This document shows positions 8,372 to 17,090 of a DNA stretch of 64,000 bases, piece after piece (position 1 is the stretch's first letter; each line of letters begins with the position of its first letter). The DNA is from DATKKG01 sp035543015. GTDB taxonomy: Archaea; Thermoproteota; Nitrososphaeria; Conexivisphaerales; DTJL01. The translations under genes were made by a program, and so were the position numbers. The notes beneath the pieces were generated by a model. The model was not told the origin of the DNA and did no database searches. It was given only the letters and a program-made list of their open reading frames with translations. Location of the stretch: NCBI GenBank assembly GCA_035543015.1, contig DATKKG010000017.1, positions 108,518 to 172,517 on the forward strand. The letters run 5' to 3'.

Positions 8372-9631
8372 TCAAAGCCCGCCCAGCGCGTCCTCAAGAT
8401 CGAACCCGTACGGCAGTCGGATGTCAACCAGCTCGCCTTCCTCGATCCCCTTTCCAGGCTCCCTAACCAGGAACCCGTTCACCTTGGTAAGGACGAAACG
8501 AGTTGTGCTGGGGGCGGACATCGGTTCAGCGAAGAGCCTGCCGCCTTCCGACTTCAACCTCACCCAGGTAACGAGCCTGAACTTGTCGCCTTCGATGGAC
8601 TGGAGCGGCTTCGTGATGGTGCCCCGTACTGCCGGGAGCTCCTGCCATCCGTCGCCCGCCATGTACCTCAACGATGGGTAGACCGCGTTGCAGAAGGCGC
8701 TCACCCCTCCCTGGATCAGACCTGAGAGGAGGAACACCGGCATGCCCTCGAGCATATAGGCACCCAGCGTCCGCGACGGGCGGAGAAGGAGGCCGTGAAA
8801 GACCTTGACAGCTCCGAGGACGCTCAGCGCCTCGGGGACGAGGTCAGCTTCGCTTACGGATGAACCACCCGTCGTAAGGACCGCGTCACAGCGGCCTTGG
8901 GCGCTCCTCAGGCGCGAGGCTATGTCGGCCACGTCGTCCTGAGCCAGACCGAGGTCCTGCACTTCGAAGGCGGACGAACGGAGTATCTCGCCCAGCACCA
9001 TCCTGTTCGACTCGATCACCTTGCCCGGAACGGGCCCCCGGTCCTTCTCCACCAGCTCGTTTCCCGTCGCCAGGATCCCCACCCTGATGACCGGGTCGAC
9101 CATCAGGGTCGCAAGCCCGTACGACAGGATGAAGCTCAGGTCCCTTGCGTTGATGACATGACCCTTCTTGAAGAGGACCATCCCGACCTGGACATCGGAG
9201 CCTGCCCTGTGGATGTTGCTCAACGGAGCGACGGCCTCCCTGAACGCGACGTGGTCATCCAGTTTCTCCGTCGCCTCCTGAGGTACGACCGCGTCCGCCC
9301 CTTCGGGCATGCGCCCTCCTGTGAGCACCCTTACGCAAACGCCCGCCTTCATGTCGGCGGGGCCCTGGCCGTCAGGCCTAGAGACGCCCGCGACTTTGAG
9401 CAGCACGGGCGAGCCGGCGGAGGCCGCAGCCAGGTCCTGCGCCCGCACTGCGTACCCGTCAAGGTGGCTTACGTCGTATCTGGGAAGCGCCCACCGAGAC
9501 ACCAGGTCCGTCGCAAGCCTTCGCCCGAGGCAGTCTTGGACGGGGACCTCCGACGGGCTCCTGACGCCGAGGTTCGCTTTGAGCCTTTCAACGGCCTCTT
9601 CGAAGGGGATCCTCAGGACCTTTGCCGGCAT
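8372..9631 (-). CDS. moeA: Molybdopterin molybdenumtransferase (MoeA)
   Basis: Inserts molybdate into adenylylated molybdopterin, the last step of Moco synthesis; needed by the hydroxylase at 0-4 kb. 419 residues. The N-terminal MoeA region has YDVSHLDGYAVRAQD (residues about 53-67), the central MoaB/MoeA substrate-binding domain has TTGGSSVSEADLVPEAL (about 255-271), and the C-terminal beta-barrel domain (about 335-415) is present. TATA (GGATTTTAGG, about 9650-9660 leftward) is about 25 bases before the ATG. Confidence 0.93.
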   Translation of the reverse strand: MPAKVLRIPFEEAVERLKANLGVRSPSEVPVQDCLGRRLATDLVSRWALPRYDVSHLDGYAVRAQDLAAASAGSPVLLKVAGVSRPDGQGPADMKAGVCVRVLTGGRMPEGADAVVPQEATEKLDDHVAFREAVAPLSNIHRAGSDVQVGMVLFKKGHVINARDLSFILSYGLATLMVDPVIRVGILATGNELVEKDRGPVPGKVIESNRMVLGEILRSSAFEVQDLGLAQDDVADIASRLRSAQGRCDAVLTTGGSSVSEADLVPEALSVLGAVKVFHGLLLRPSRTLGAYMLEGMPVFLLSGLIQGGVSAFCNAVYPSLRYMAGDGWQELPAVRGTITKPLQSIEGDKFRLVTWVRLKSEGGRLFAEPMSAPSTTRFVLTKVNGFLVREPGKGIEEGELVDIRLPYGFDLEDALGGL

Positions 9632-9860
9632 TTGTGGCTTTGGTCACCCCCGCTCTCCTAAAATCCCTTTCTAACGACGGGGACGTGTCGCTGCGCAACG
9701 CTCAATCGCGACATACGCGTTGGTCGGTCAAGGCATGGAAAGATTGGTTGGGTGTTGAGCGCGACGCGGCAGGTCGAGCGCCTTTTCCCGTCAGCTCTGT
9801 TAGGCACGATTGTCAACTGCTCTAGTGCAGCAACACTATGGGCGGAGGTACGACAGGGAT

Positions 9861-10103
9861 GTGTTGAGCGTGGACTGTTTGGTCATCGCGCTGCAGAAGG
9901 ACGGCTTCAGGATTGAGCTGGAGGAGAAGGGTGAACTGGTGAAATGCCCCAAGTGCGGCAAGGCGTCCTGGCGGCCGTACCTGACCTCAAGGACGGGCAA
10001 GAACCCGGAGGGGGGCCCCTACTTCTACTGGGAGTTCCGCCACAGGAAGGACGGGCGGACGCACAAGAACAAGCACTGCTATTGCAAGGCCGTCAGACAA
10101 TAG
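9861..10103 (+). CDS. Small zinc-ribbon protein, unknown function
   Basis: About 80 residues. A CPKCGK pair in the first third and a C-terminal HCYC form a plausible zinc site around a basic, aromatic centre (YFYWEFRHRKDG). Several starts are possible: GTG 9861 follows a GGAGGT at 9844-9849; TTG 9864 and GTG 9870 are alternatives, and the frame is open upstream to 9810. No family recognised. Convergent with the DUF5678-like gene, 9 bases away. Confidence 0.6.
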   Translation: MLSVDCLVIALQKDGFRIELEEKGELVKCPKCGKASWRPYLTSRTGKNPEGGPYFYWEFRHRKDGRTHKNKHCYCKAVRQ

Positions 10104-10112
10104 GAGCCCCGG

Positions 10113-10346
10113 CTATCCCCTTCGGAACGGGCTGCTGGGCTCCCTGTACGGGATCGTGGTCACCGTCGGGACCCTCATCAGGAAGGGCTCCGACCCTGGC
10201 CGGGCCGCCACGGCCGCCTTCATCACGGTCTCCTGATCCTCCCCGTGCGAAACGATCTCGAAATCCACTATGGCAACCCATTCGCCAAGGTAGGGCGACA
10301 GTTCCTTCCACATCCGGGACAGGCACTCCAACGCGGTCGGGTTCAT
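10113..10346 (-). CDS. DUF5678-like small protein
   Basis: 77 residues. The core (WKELSPYLGEWVAIVDFEIV, then a helix and PFLMRVP) matches the pattern of the short DUF5678 proteins common in archaea and some bacteria: a W-V-A-hydrophobic strand, a G-x-D turn, a helix, and a closing R-V-P. Function unknown. Confidence 0.65.
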   Translation of the reverse strand: MNPTALECLSRMWKELSPYLGEWVAIVDFEIVSHGEDQETVMKAAVAARPGSEPFLMRVPTVTTIPYREPSSPFRRG

Positions 10347-10485
10347 CCATCTCCTAATCGCAGGGTCGCTTTAAGCACCTTCCCGCTCGGCACCATGTGA
10401 GAGACAGGGAGGCCGCCTTCAAGAAGGAAAGCTCTAAATGCCTTGAAGCGCATGCGATGGCATCGGAAGCTGCGGTGAAAGGAAG

Positions 10486-10677
10486 ATGAACAAGAGGAGG
10501 GCCTTGAGATTCCTGAAGTACTTCCTGATGCTCTTCGTTTCCCTGAACTTCGTCACCGCGGTCGTGGTGATCTCCCTTAACCCGGGCACGCTCATCTCGC
10601 TGCTGCTCTTGGCCGCGATGACCGTGCTCTCCGCGATAATAGCTGCTCGCGACGTCAGCTACATACGGTGGTTCTAG
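10486..10677 (+). CDS. Small two-helix membrane protein
   Basis: 63 residues: a basic N-terminus (MNKRRALRFLKY), then two hydrophobic helices (about 11-31 and 34-54) and a short DVSYIRWF tail. GAAAGGAAG lies just before the ATG and a TATA-like CTCTAAATG lies about 50 bases upstream, so this gene probably has a short leader. Function unknown. Convergent with the sulfurtransferase gene, five bases apart. Confidence 0.6.
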   Translation: MNKRRALRFLKYFLMLFVSLNFVTAVVVISLNPGTLISLLLLAAMTVLSAIIAARDVSYIRWF

Positions 10678-10681
10678 CTCC

Positions 10682-11530
10682 CTAGCGCTCGACCGGGTTC
10701 TTCACTGCGTTCCCCCACTCCGCCCAGGATCCGTCGTAGTTCTTCACCCGCGGGAACCCGAGGAGGTGTTTGAGCACGAACCACATGTGGGATGACCTCT
10801 CTCCTATCCTGCAGTATGTTATCACCTCCTTGTCGGCCGTGACCCCCAGCAAGGAGAACATGGCCACAAGTTCGTGGACCGGCTTGAAAGTGCCGTCGCC
10901 CTTGAGCACGGAGCTCCAGGGGACGTTCACTGCCCCGGGGATGTGGCCACCCCTCTGGGCCATCTCGGTGGGATACTCGGGAGGGGCCAGGATCTCCCCC
11001 CTGTACTCCTTGGGGCTCCTTACGTCGACGAGGACCCTCCAGTCTGCGCCCAGATCCTCCTTGACCTGCGGCATGTAGGCCCGCAAGGACTCGTCCGGCT
11101 GAGCCGCCCGGAACAGCCTGGGCTCGTACTTCGGCACCTCCTTCGTCATCTCCCTGTCCTCCATGAGCCACCGCCTCCTGCCGCCGTCCATGAGCTTGAG
11201 CCTCTTGAAACCGTAGTATTCGCAGACCCAGAAGGCGAAGGCGGCGAACCAGTTGTTGAGATCTCCGTAGAGGACCAGGGTCGTTTCGTTGCCCACCCCC
11301 ATGTCACCCAGCACCTTCTCGAAGGCCCTCGGCTGTGCGACGTCGCGCGTCAGCGGGTCGTTGAGGTCCCTGCGCCAGTCCATCAAGGAGGCGCCCCGCA
11401 GGTGGCCCAGGAAATAGTTGGAGACCGGGTCGAAATCAACCTCGACCACCCTCACCGCTGGGTCCCCGATGTGGTCCGCAACCCAGGCGGTCGATGCCAG
11501 TGCCGACGCGTCGGCGTATGGCGTCACCAT
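10682..11530 (-). CDS. Thiosulfate/3-mercaptopyruvate sulfurtransferase (tandem rhodanese)
   Basis: 282 residues with two rhodanese domains (about 8-125 and 160-280). The first is catalytically inactive as usual; the second has the active-site loop YCRIGERSSH with Cys240 accepting the sulfane sulfur. The CRxGxRS-type loop resembles thiosulfate sulfurtransferases more than the CGSGV loop of mercaptopyruvate enzymes, so thiosulfate is the more likely donor. ATG 11528-11530 is preferred over the more upstream in-frame start at 11584, because the rhodanese fold begins directly after it. Confidence 0.88.
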   Translation of the reverse strand: MVTPYADASALASTAWVADHIGDPAVRVVEVDFDPVSNYFLGHLRGASLMDWRRDLNDPLTRDVAQPRAFEKVLGDMGVGNETTLVLYGDLNNWFAAFAFWVCEYYGFKRLKLMDGGRRRWLMEDREMTKEVPKYEPRLFRAAQPDESLRAYMPQVKEDLGADWRVLVDVRSPKEYRGEILAPPEYPTEMAQRGGHIPGAVNVPWSSVLKGDGTFKPVHELVAMFSLLGVTADKEVITYCRIGERSSHMWFVLKHLLGFPRVKNYDGSWAEWGNAVKNPVER

Positions 11531-11629
11531 GGTTCGACGGCTGGTGCCTCCAGCACATAAGGCTGACCCTTCAAACCAGAGCATGCCCCAGCTTCCGCTG
11601 GGTGCGTGAGTGAAAGAAATGCAGGCAGG

Positions 11630-12037
11630 CTACTTCTGGATGGTCAGGAAGGCGTGATGGTGATCTTCTTCGTCGGCTTCGATGTCTTCGAACAGATCGA
11701 CGGTGGCGTAGTCCTTCTCCCTTGCTGCGACCTCAATTATGTGCTTGTACAGCTTTATGGCGTCCGTTTCGGCCTTGATGTCGTCCTTGAGAACTTGGGC
11801 GGTGGACTTGCTGTGGGCTATCGGGTCCGGCTGCGTCGTCGGCGCCACCCCCAGGTAGTCCAGCCTCTCGGCGATCTTCTCATAGTGCTTCATCTCCTCT
11901 ATCGCGGTGTCTCTCAGGATGTCGGCCAGCTGAGGGCTTTCGAGGCCATGCACCATCACGTGCTGCCACATGTACTGGATGGTAGCCTGCAGCTCGCCCG
12001 CGGCTGCCTTGTTCAGCAACTCGGTTATCTCTGACAA
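11630..12037 (-). CDS. Ferritin-like diiron protein (bacterioferritin/DPS-like)
   Basis: 135 residues, a four-helix bundle. Diiron ligands in the expected pattern: Glu in AAAGELQATIQYM (helix 1), EEMKHYEKIAERL (E-x-x-H, helix 2), and Glu/His in the last helices (KAETDAIKLYKH and DIEADEEDHHHAF). Likely stores or detoxifies iron or peroxide, fitting an organism that meets oxygen. Slightly shorter than bacterioferritin (about 155); the haem Met was not assigned. Confidence 0.8.
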   Translation of the reverse strand: MSEITELLNKAAAGELQATIQYMWQHVMVHGLESPQLADILRDTAIEEMKHYEKIAERLDYLGVAPTTQPDPIAHSKSTAQVLKDDIKAETDAIKLYKHIIEVAAREKDYATVDLFEDIEADEEDHHHAFLTIQK

Positions 12038-12176
12038 GTCTATTCAGATGGTGTTCGCTTCACGGGTTAATGAGGCTTGCGTGGAGCGCCCGCATGGCTC
12101 GTGCCCGAAGGATCCCCCGGGCTCGCCACCGTTTTTATAGCTGTGGGTGGTCATCCTTGGGTGAGGCAGTTCTCAG

Positions 12177-12395
12177 TTGGTCGGCATTAAGGAGATCCTA
12201 GACATGGACGACAGGAAGGTCGGGGAGTACTTCAGCGGCCTGAGCGAAAAGGAGAAGCTCAACGCGTTCGTGACCCTCGTGAAACACATGAAGTTCTTCG
12301 ACGAAGAGATGAAGGCTCTGGCGCGGGACTGCCTGAAGGACGTCTTCGTCGATGACAGCTCTGCCCTCTATGAAGGATACGAGCTGCCGGGCTGA
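12177..12395 (+). CDS. Small acidic helical protein, unknown function
   Basis: 72 residues from TTG 12177 (MVGIKEILDMDD). Predicted mainly helical and charged, with FVTLVKHMKFFDEEMKALA in the centre. A clear TATA (GTTTTTATAGC, 12130-12140) predicts a transcript starting about 12163, so a leader of roughly 14 bases. No family recognised. Confidence 0.55.
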   Translation: MVGIKEILDMDDRKVGEYFSGLSEKEKLNAFVTLVKHMKFFDEEMKALARDCLKDVFVDDSSALYEGYELPG

Positions 12396-12592
12396 CCGTG
12401 GCCGCCACCGCGCTCCGAATGGAGCTAGATGAGCTCGGGCCAGCCGAGAGGCATCGCGGGCGCAATTCAAGACGGCCGGTCCGAGTCCGGATACCAGGAC
12501 GTTGAGCTCGGGCTTTATGCCATGAGCTCTAGGGCTGGGCGCAAAAGTGTCGCCTCCAGTTGACCCGCCGCGGGCCCGATTCACACGCGCGG

Positions 12593-13624
12593 CTAGGGGG
12601 TCATCACGATCTTGCCGCTCTGGCCCGACTTCATGAGGTTGAACGCCTCCTGGTATTCGCTCATCCTGTACCTGTGGGTGATGAGCCTTGCCAGGTCCAC
12701 CTTGCCGGACCTAAGGTACGACGCCACCGTGTACCAGGTGCCGAAGATGCGCCTCCCGTATATCCCGTGCAGCTCGACCATCTTCAGGACGATGTCGTTC
12801 GAAACGTCGATCTCGACGGGCTTCGAGGGCAGACCCAACAGACAGGCCCTTCCGCCCGAACGAATCACCTTCAGCCCCTGCCTGATCGTCTCGGGGACGC
12901 CGGCCATCTCAAGGAACACGTCTACGCCGCGCCCGTTCGTCTGGGACATGATCTCCTTCACCGGATCCGCCAGCTTCGAATTCACGACGGAGGTGGCCCC
13001 GAACTCCTGCGCCAGCTTGAGCCTGTAGTCTGAGATGTCCACGGCGAAGACCTTCTCCGCCCCCGATTGGCGGCAAAGCGTCGCGGAGAGTATCCCTATC
13101 GGGCCGCAGCCGAAAATGGCGACCGTCTTCCCCTCGACTCCTCCTCCTGCGAAGACGGTGTGAACCGCGTTGCCCAGCGGCTCCTGCGCCGACGCAACTT
13201 CATAGGGAATCGACTTGTCGTTGCGCCAGGCGGTGCTTTCGTCCAACGCCACGAACTCCGCAAAGCAGCCCTGGGTGTCGACTCCCCTGAGCTGGACGTT
13301 CTCGCATATGTGCTCGTTGCCGGTCCTGCACTGCTCGCACCTGTGGCACGGGATGTGGGTCTCACCGGAGACGCTGTCTCCGACTGCGAACCCCTTGACA
13401 TCCCTCCCGACCTCCACCACTTCGCCCGCGAACTCGTGCCCCATCACCAGCGGGGGCTTGACCCTCGCCGCCGCCCACTCGTTCCAATCGTAGATGTGGA
13501 CGTCGGTGCCGCAGATGCTGGTGGCTCTGACCTTCACGAGGAGCTCGTTCTTCTTGATGACTGGCTCAGGCATGTCCAAGAAATCGGCGCCGTACGCAGG
13601 CCTGGCCTTCACGACGGCCTTCAT
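12593..13624 (-). CDS. tdh: L-threonine 3-dehydrogenase
   Basis: Oxidises L-threonine with NAD to 2-amino-3-ketobutyrate. 343 residues of the zinc medium-chain dehydrogenase family: catalytic-zinc residues Cys38 and His63-Glu64 (ICGTDVH, MGHEFAGEV), four structural-zinc cysteines (93, 96, 99, 107), and a Rossmann GCGPIGIL. TdH-specific wording (IYDWNEWA) is present. The start is set at ATG 13624, not GTG 13636, because the leftward TATA (13651-13660) predicts transcription starting at about 13629. Divergent from kbl, the next enzyme of the pathway. Confidence 0.92.
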   Translation of the reverse strand: MKAVVKARPAYGADFLDMPEPVIKKNELLVKVRATSICGTDVHIYDWNEWAAARVKPPLVMGHEFAGEVVEVGRDVKGFAVGDSVSGETHIPCHRCEQCRTGNEHICENVQLRGVDTQGCFAEFVALDESTAWRNDKSIPYEVASAQEPLGNAVHTVFAGGGVEGKTVAIFGCGPIGILSATLCRQSGAEKVFAVDISDYRLKLAQEFGATSVVNSKLADPVKEIMSQTNGRGVDVFLEMAGVPETIRQGLKVIRSGGRACLLGLPSKPVEIDVSNDIVLKMVELHGIYGRRIFGTWYTVASYLRSGKVDLARLITHRYRMSEYQEAFNLMKSGQSGKIVMTP

Positions 13625-13650
13625 GCCGTCCGACACTGCCTAGGGATGTC

Positions 13651-13660
13651 ATTTATAGGT
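13651..13660 (-). promoter_or_regulatory. TATA box of tdh
   Basis: Leftward ACCTATAAAT, part of CCTATAAATGA, about 26 bases before the predicted initiation point at the tdh ATG. Lies in the shared tdh/kbl intergenic region. Confidence 0.55.
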
Positions 13661-13728
13661 TGTTCTCGTAGGACGAGACCTCCCCTTCGGCCCCCGGAGG
13701 CTCGCCGGGCCCGCGCGACTCGGACTAA

Positions 13729-13739
13729 CGATAAATAAC
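13729..13739 (+). promoter_or_regulatory. TATA box of kbl
   Basis: CGATAAATAAC is centred 27 bases before ATG 13761, supporting a leaderless transcript and the ATG over the in-frame TTG at 13749. Confidence 0.6.
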
Positions 13740-13760
13740 CGTCCTCACTTGCCTTCCCTC

Positions 13761-14954
13761 ATGTCAGGCGCTCACCAGGACGACGTCGAAGAGATCGCCA
13801 AGGAAGAGCTGGACAGGATGGCGGCGGGAAACCTCCTCTGGAGGAAGCGCATCCTCGAGTCAGCCTCCGACACATGGGTCTCGGTCGACGGAAGGAAGGA
13901 GCTCATGCTTTGCAGCAACAACTACCTTGGGCTGGCGAACAACCCGGAGCTGAAGCTCGAGGCCATAAAGGCCGTGGCCGAGTTCGGGGTGGGCTCCGGA
14001 GCGGTGAGGGTGATCTCCGGGACCATGCGGCTTCACGTGCAACTGGAGGAGGAGCTGGCAAGGTTCAAGGAGACCGCCGCCGCGATAACCTTCCAGAGCG
14101 GGTTCGCCACTAACCTGGGAGTCATCCCGGCCCTGATCGGGGAGGGCGACGTGGCCGTAAGCGACGAGCTCAACCATGGGAGCATCATCGACGGCATACG
14201 TCTGAGCAAGGCCGAGAGGAGGGTCTACAGGCACTGCGACATGGAATCGCTCCAGGAGGCGCTCGAGGGGTCTTCCTCGTTCCGGCGCGTCCTCGTCGTC
14301 ACCGACGCGGTGTTCAGCATGGACGGCGACATCGCCCCCCTGCCCGACATCGTCAGGCTGGCTGAAGGGAGCTCGGCATTGACCTACGTCGACGACGCCC
14401 ACGGCGAGGGGGTCCTCGGCGAGCTCGGCAGGGGAGTGGTCAACCATTTCAAGCTTCAAGGAAGGGTAGACGTGGAGATGGGCACCTTCTCCAAGGCCTT
14501 CGGCTGCGTTGGCGGGTACGTGGCCGGGGGGAACTACCTCTGCGACTATCTCTTCAACAAGGTGAGGCCCTTCCTGCTCTCGGGATCGCACCCTCCGGCC
14601 GTCGCAGCGGCGAACCTCGCCGCCGTAAAGTACGTGCAGAGGCATCCTGAGCTCTTCAGCTCACTCTGGGGGAACACTGATTACTTCAAGAAGGGCCTTA
14701 AGCAGCTCGGCTTCGATACAGGGAGAAGCCAGACCCCGATCACGCCGGTCATCGTAGGCGACAGCGGCCGGGCTCAGGCCCTCGCCTCCTCGCTCTTCGA
14801 AGAAGGGGTCTTCGTGACGCCCATAGTCTATCCCATGGTCTCCAAGGACGGGGCCAGGGTCAGGACCATCGTGACCGCCGCGCACACAAAGGGGGACCTC
14901 GACTTCGCCCTGGCGAAGTTCGAGAAGGTGGGCAGGGCCCTCTCGATCATCTAG
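13761..14954 (+). CDS. kbl: 2-amino-3-ketobutyrate CoA ligase (glycine C-acetyltransferase)
   Basis: Cleaves 2-amino-3-ketobutyrate with CoA to glycine and acetyl-CoA, completing threonine breakdown begun by Tdh. 397 residues, alpha-oxoamine synthase family of PLP enzymes: SNNYLGL near 52-58, the PLP-phosphate/ring contacts VDDAHGEG (about 210-217) and the Schiff-base lysine Lys245 in TFSKAFGCVGGY. Start at ATG 13761, placed by the TATA box. The divergent tdh pairing makes Kbl more likely than BioF. Confidence 0.92.
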   Translation: MSGAHQDDVEEIAKEELDRMAAGNLLWRKRILESASDTWVSVDGRKELMLCSNNYLGLANNPELKLEAIKAVAEFGVGSGAVRVISGTMRLHVQLEEELARFKETAAAITFQSGFATNLGVIPALIGEGDVAVSDELNHGSIIDGIRLSKAERRVYRHCDMESLQEALEGSSSFRRVLVVTDAVFSMDGDIAPLPDIVRLAEGSSALTYVDDAHGEGVLGELGRGVVNHFKLQGRVDVEMGTFSKAFGCVGGYVAGGNYLCDYLFNKVRPFLLSGSHPPAVAAANLAAVKYVQRHPELFSSLWGNTDYFKKGLKQLGFDTGRSQTPITPVIVGDSGRAQALASSLFEEGVFVTPIVYPMVSKDGARVRTIVTAAHTKGDLDFALAKFEKVGRALSII

Positions 14955-14961
14955 GCCAAAG

Positions 14962-14970
14962 CGATAAATA
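14962..14970 (+). promoter_or_regulatory. TATA box of the eIF2B-like gene
   Basis: CGATAAATA is centred 25 bases before ATG 14991. It begins a few bases after the kbl stop, so the gene has its own leaderless promoter despite closeness to kbl. Confidence 0.6.
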
Positions 14971-14990
14971 CGCTCCCGGGCCATAAGTGA

Positions 14991-15878
14991 ATGCGGTTGA
15001 AGTACCCCAAGGAGACCTTGAAGGTCATCAAGGAGGTCAAGGCCGACCGGTCGACGGGGGCCATCGGCCTGGCCATCAAGGCACTTGACGCCTTCAAACC
15101 TCTCGGGGAGACGCCCGGGTCCGACATCAAGATGGTCAGGGGCGTGTCAAGACAGCTTCTCAAGGCGCGGCCCACCATGGTGTGCGTCGGCAACGCTTCG
15201 TCTGAGCTCTGCTGCCGCGTCATAGACAAGCTGGGCGAGGGCGACGCTGGCAAGTTTGCCTCAGCAGAGGCCGAGAAGCTTCAGAGGAAGATGGTGCTGT
15301 CAAGAATAGCGATAGCCAACGCGTTCGCTCAGTACCTGAGCAGGCCCGTCGTGGTCCTCACGGTGAGCGACAGCCAGACCGTCCTCGAGACCCTGCGAAG
15401 GTCGAAGGAGATGCTCGCCCAGGTGTTCGTGACGGTCTCCGACCCGGGAGGCGAGGGAAGGGCGCTTTCCGAGAAGCTCTCGTCGGGCGGCATCCGGAAC
15501 ATACTCGTCCCCGACATGGTCGTGGGAAGCATCATGCCCAAGGTCGACGTGGTGCTCCTCGGGGCCGACGCCGTCCTCTCCGACGGCTCGGTCGTAAACA
15601 AGCTCGGGAGCAACACCGCCGCAAAGATCGCCTACGTTGAGGGGAAGCAGGTCTTCTTCCTGGCGGAGGCCATGAAGGTCCATCCCGCCGGCGAAGAGGT
15701 GACCCTCGAACTCGACACCGACGCCGGCCAGGGGGGGTACCTGCCGAGGTTCGACATCACGCCGTACGGCTACGTGCAGCACGTCGTTTGCGAAGACGGG
15801 GAGCTGGACCTCGAGCGGATAAAGAGCCTCTCGGAGAAGTACGCGGACTTCAGGCGACGTGTAAAGTCCGCTAAATGA
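14991..15878 (+). CDS. eIF2B alpha/beta/delta-family protein
   Basis: 295 residues. The C-terminal Rossmann-like domain has LLGADAVLSDGSVVNKLGSN (about 183-202), the family signature, with the Asp used for catalysis in ribose-1,5-bisphosphate isomerase. The segment LTVSDSQTVLETL (about 119-131) is where isomerases usually carry a catalytic Cys (TxC-S type); here it has Val/Ser/Asp. So this could be an eIF2B-like regulator or an enzyme with a different substrate, and the common label 'translation initiation factor eIF-2B' is not proof of function. Its last 8 bases overlap the convergent DsrE-like gene. Confidence 0.8.
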   Translation: MRLKYPKETLKVIKEVKADRSTGAIGLAIKALDAFKPLGETPGSDIKMVRGVSRQLLKARPTMVCVGNASSELCCRVIDKLGEGDAGKFASAEAEKLQRKMVLSRIAIANAFAQYLSRPVVVLTVSDSQTVLETLRRSKEMLAQVFVTVSDPGGEGRALSEKLSSGGIRNILVPDMVVGSIMPKVDVVLLGADAVLSDGSVVNKLGSNTAAKIAYVEGKQVFFLAEAMKVHPAGEEVTLELDTDAGQGGYLPRFDITPYGYVQHVVCEDGELDLERIKSLSEKYADFRRRVKSAK

Positions 15879-16293
15879 ACAGCGTTATCGCTGCAGGGTC
15901 CGACGCCAGCTCGAGGAACCCAGCCGCGCCTATCACGTCGTCGACCACCCCTACCAGGTCCTGGCTCTTCAGTCCGAACAGACCCATGGTCGGAGAGCAG
16001 GCATGTATCTTGACGCCGCTTTCCTTGGCCTGCTTGAGCATGTCGGTGACCGATGGCATCCCTCCCTTTGAGAGCAGCTGAACGAGCTCCTCCTTTGAAA
16101 CTCCGAGGTCTACGGACGGCTTGATGTCGCCCGACGCCTCCTTCGTCAGGAGCTTCATTCCACCGAACGTGAAGTAGATGTGAGTCTCCATCCCCTCCAT
16201 GGCGGAGGTCGTGGCCAGGATGAGGGCCGGGTAAAGGCCGTCGGTCGTCCCCCTGCTTGCCACCATGACCAACTTGTTCTTCTTGGTCTCCAA
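15871..16293 (-). CDS. DsrE/F-like small sulfur-relay or peroxiredoxin-like protein
   Basis: 140 residues with a single-domain DsrE-like fold: MVASRGTTDGLYPALILATTS at the N-terminus with the Gly-rich turn, and a conserved-looking Cys in IHACSPTMGLFGL (about residues 96-108), the usual position of the persulfide-carrying cysteine in DsrE2-type proteins. Probably soluble. It lies next to a protein disulfide oxidoreductase on the same strand, but about 60 bases apart, so a thiol/sulfur role is an inference. Confidence 0.7.
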   Translation of the reverse strand: METKKNKLVMVASRGTTDGLYPALILATTSAMEGMETHIYFTFGGMKLLTKEASGDIKPSVDLGVSKEELVQLLSKGGMPSVTDMLKQAKESGVKIHACSPTMGLFGLKSQDLVGVVDDVIGAAGFLELASDPAAITLFI

Positions 16294-16352
16294 TTCGGAC
16301 TCGTGAGACAGAAAGCCCGATATAAGGCTACTCCTCGAAGCTTCTCAGTCCG

Positions 16353-17012
16353 TCAGGCCCTCGCTGTCGACAGGAGGAGGGAAGCGACCCCGGCCACGGT
16401 GGCGTCTCGGAGCTTCACGGCCCCCGAGCCCAGCACGACCGTGGGGACGTTCCGAACGTCGTACCTCCTGGCGAGCTCCGGGAACTCGAAGGCCTCTACG
16501 ATGTCGACCCGCACCTTCGGGGACTCCATTGAGGCCTCCATAAGGAAACGCGCCACGGGAGGGCACCGCCGGCATGCAGGGGACACGAAGACCTCCGCCC
16601 TGACCTCATCCGGCAGCTCCCTGAGCCTAGTGGCCAGACCCGCCGGAAGCCTGCTCCTGCTGCGAGAAGCCGCGAAGATCGCGTCCACAAGGACGTCCAG
16701 CTCCGATCCTATGGGGGCCCCGAAGAAGGTCACAGAGGAAGGTCGCCTTCCGCCAATTACGATGGCGGGAAGCTTTGGGCCCTCCGCGGAGCGGCCCTCC
16801 GTTTGGGCCCGGCCCGACCTGCGGACGGTCATGGTGATGCGTGGCTCTAGGCCCGACAGCTCCTTCGCGAGCTTGACGGCCCGATCGCAGTTCTCGCAGC
16901 CTGCGCAGGTCTCGACGGCGAGGCTCACCGGCAGCTCGAGCTTGGAGCCGAGGACCTCCTTCAAATGGACCCTGTACGGTTCCGGAATGAGCTCGTCCAA
17001 GCGAAGATGCAT
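16353..17012 (-). CDS. Protein disulfide oxidoreductase (double thioredoxin fold)
   Basis: 219 residues in two thioredoxin-like halves, as in archaeal PDO. Half 1 has a cysteine motif CAGCENC (about 35-41); half 2 has SPACRRCPPV (about 145-154) and the cis-Pro loop VRNVPTVVL. Archaeal PDO forms and reshuffles disulfides in cytoplasmic proteins. A TATA-like GGCTTAAGGG about 24 bases upstream suggests a leaderless ATG. The linker region is Arg-rich and less typical. Confidence 0.8.
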   Translation of the reverse strand: MHLRLDELIPEPYRVHLKEVLGSKLELPVSLAVETCAGCENCDRAVKLAKELSGLEPRITMTVRRSGRAQTEGRSAEGPKLPAIVIGGRRPSSVTFFGAPIGSELDVLVDAIFAASRSRSRLPAGLATRLRELPDEVRAEVFVSPACRRCPPVARFLMEASMESPKVRVDIVEAFEFPELARRYDVRNVPTVVLGSGAVKLRDATVAGVASLLLSTARA

Positions 17013-17090
17013 CTGGAGAGAGGTCGCCCTTAAGCCTTGACGGAACTGGTCACGAAACGAAAAAAGGCCGGCTTGCCTGAATGGCCGAGC

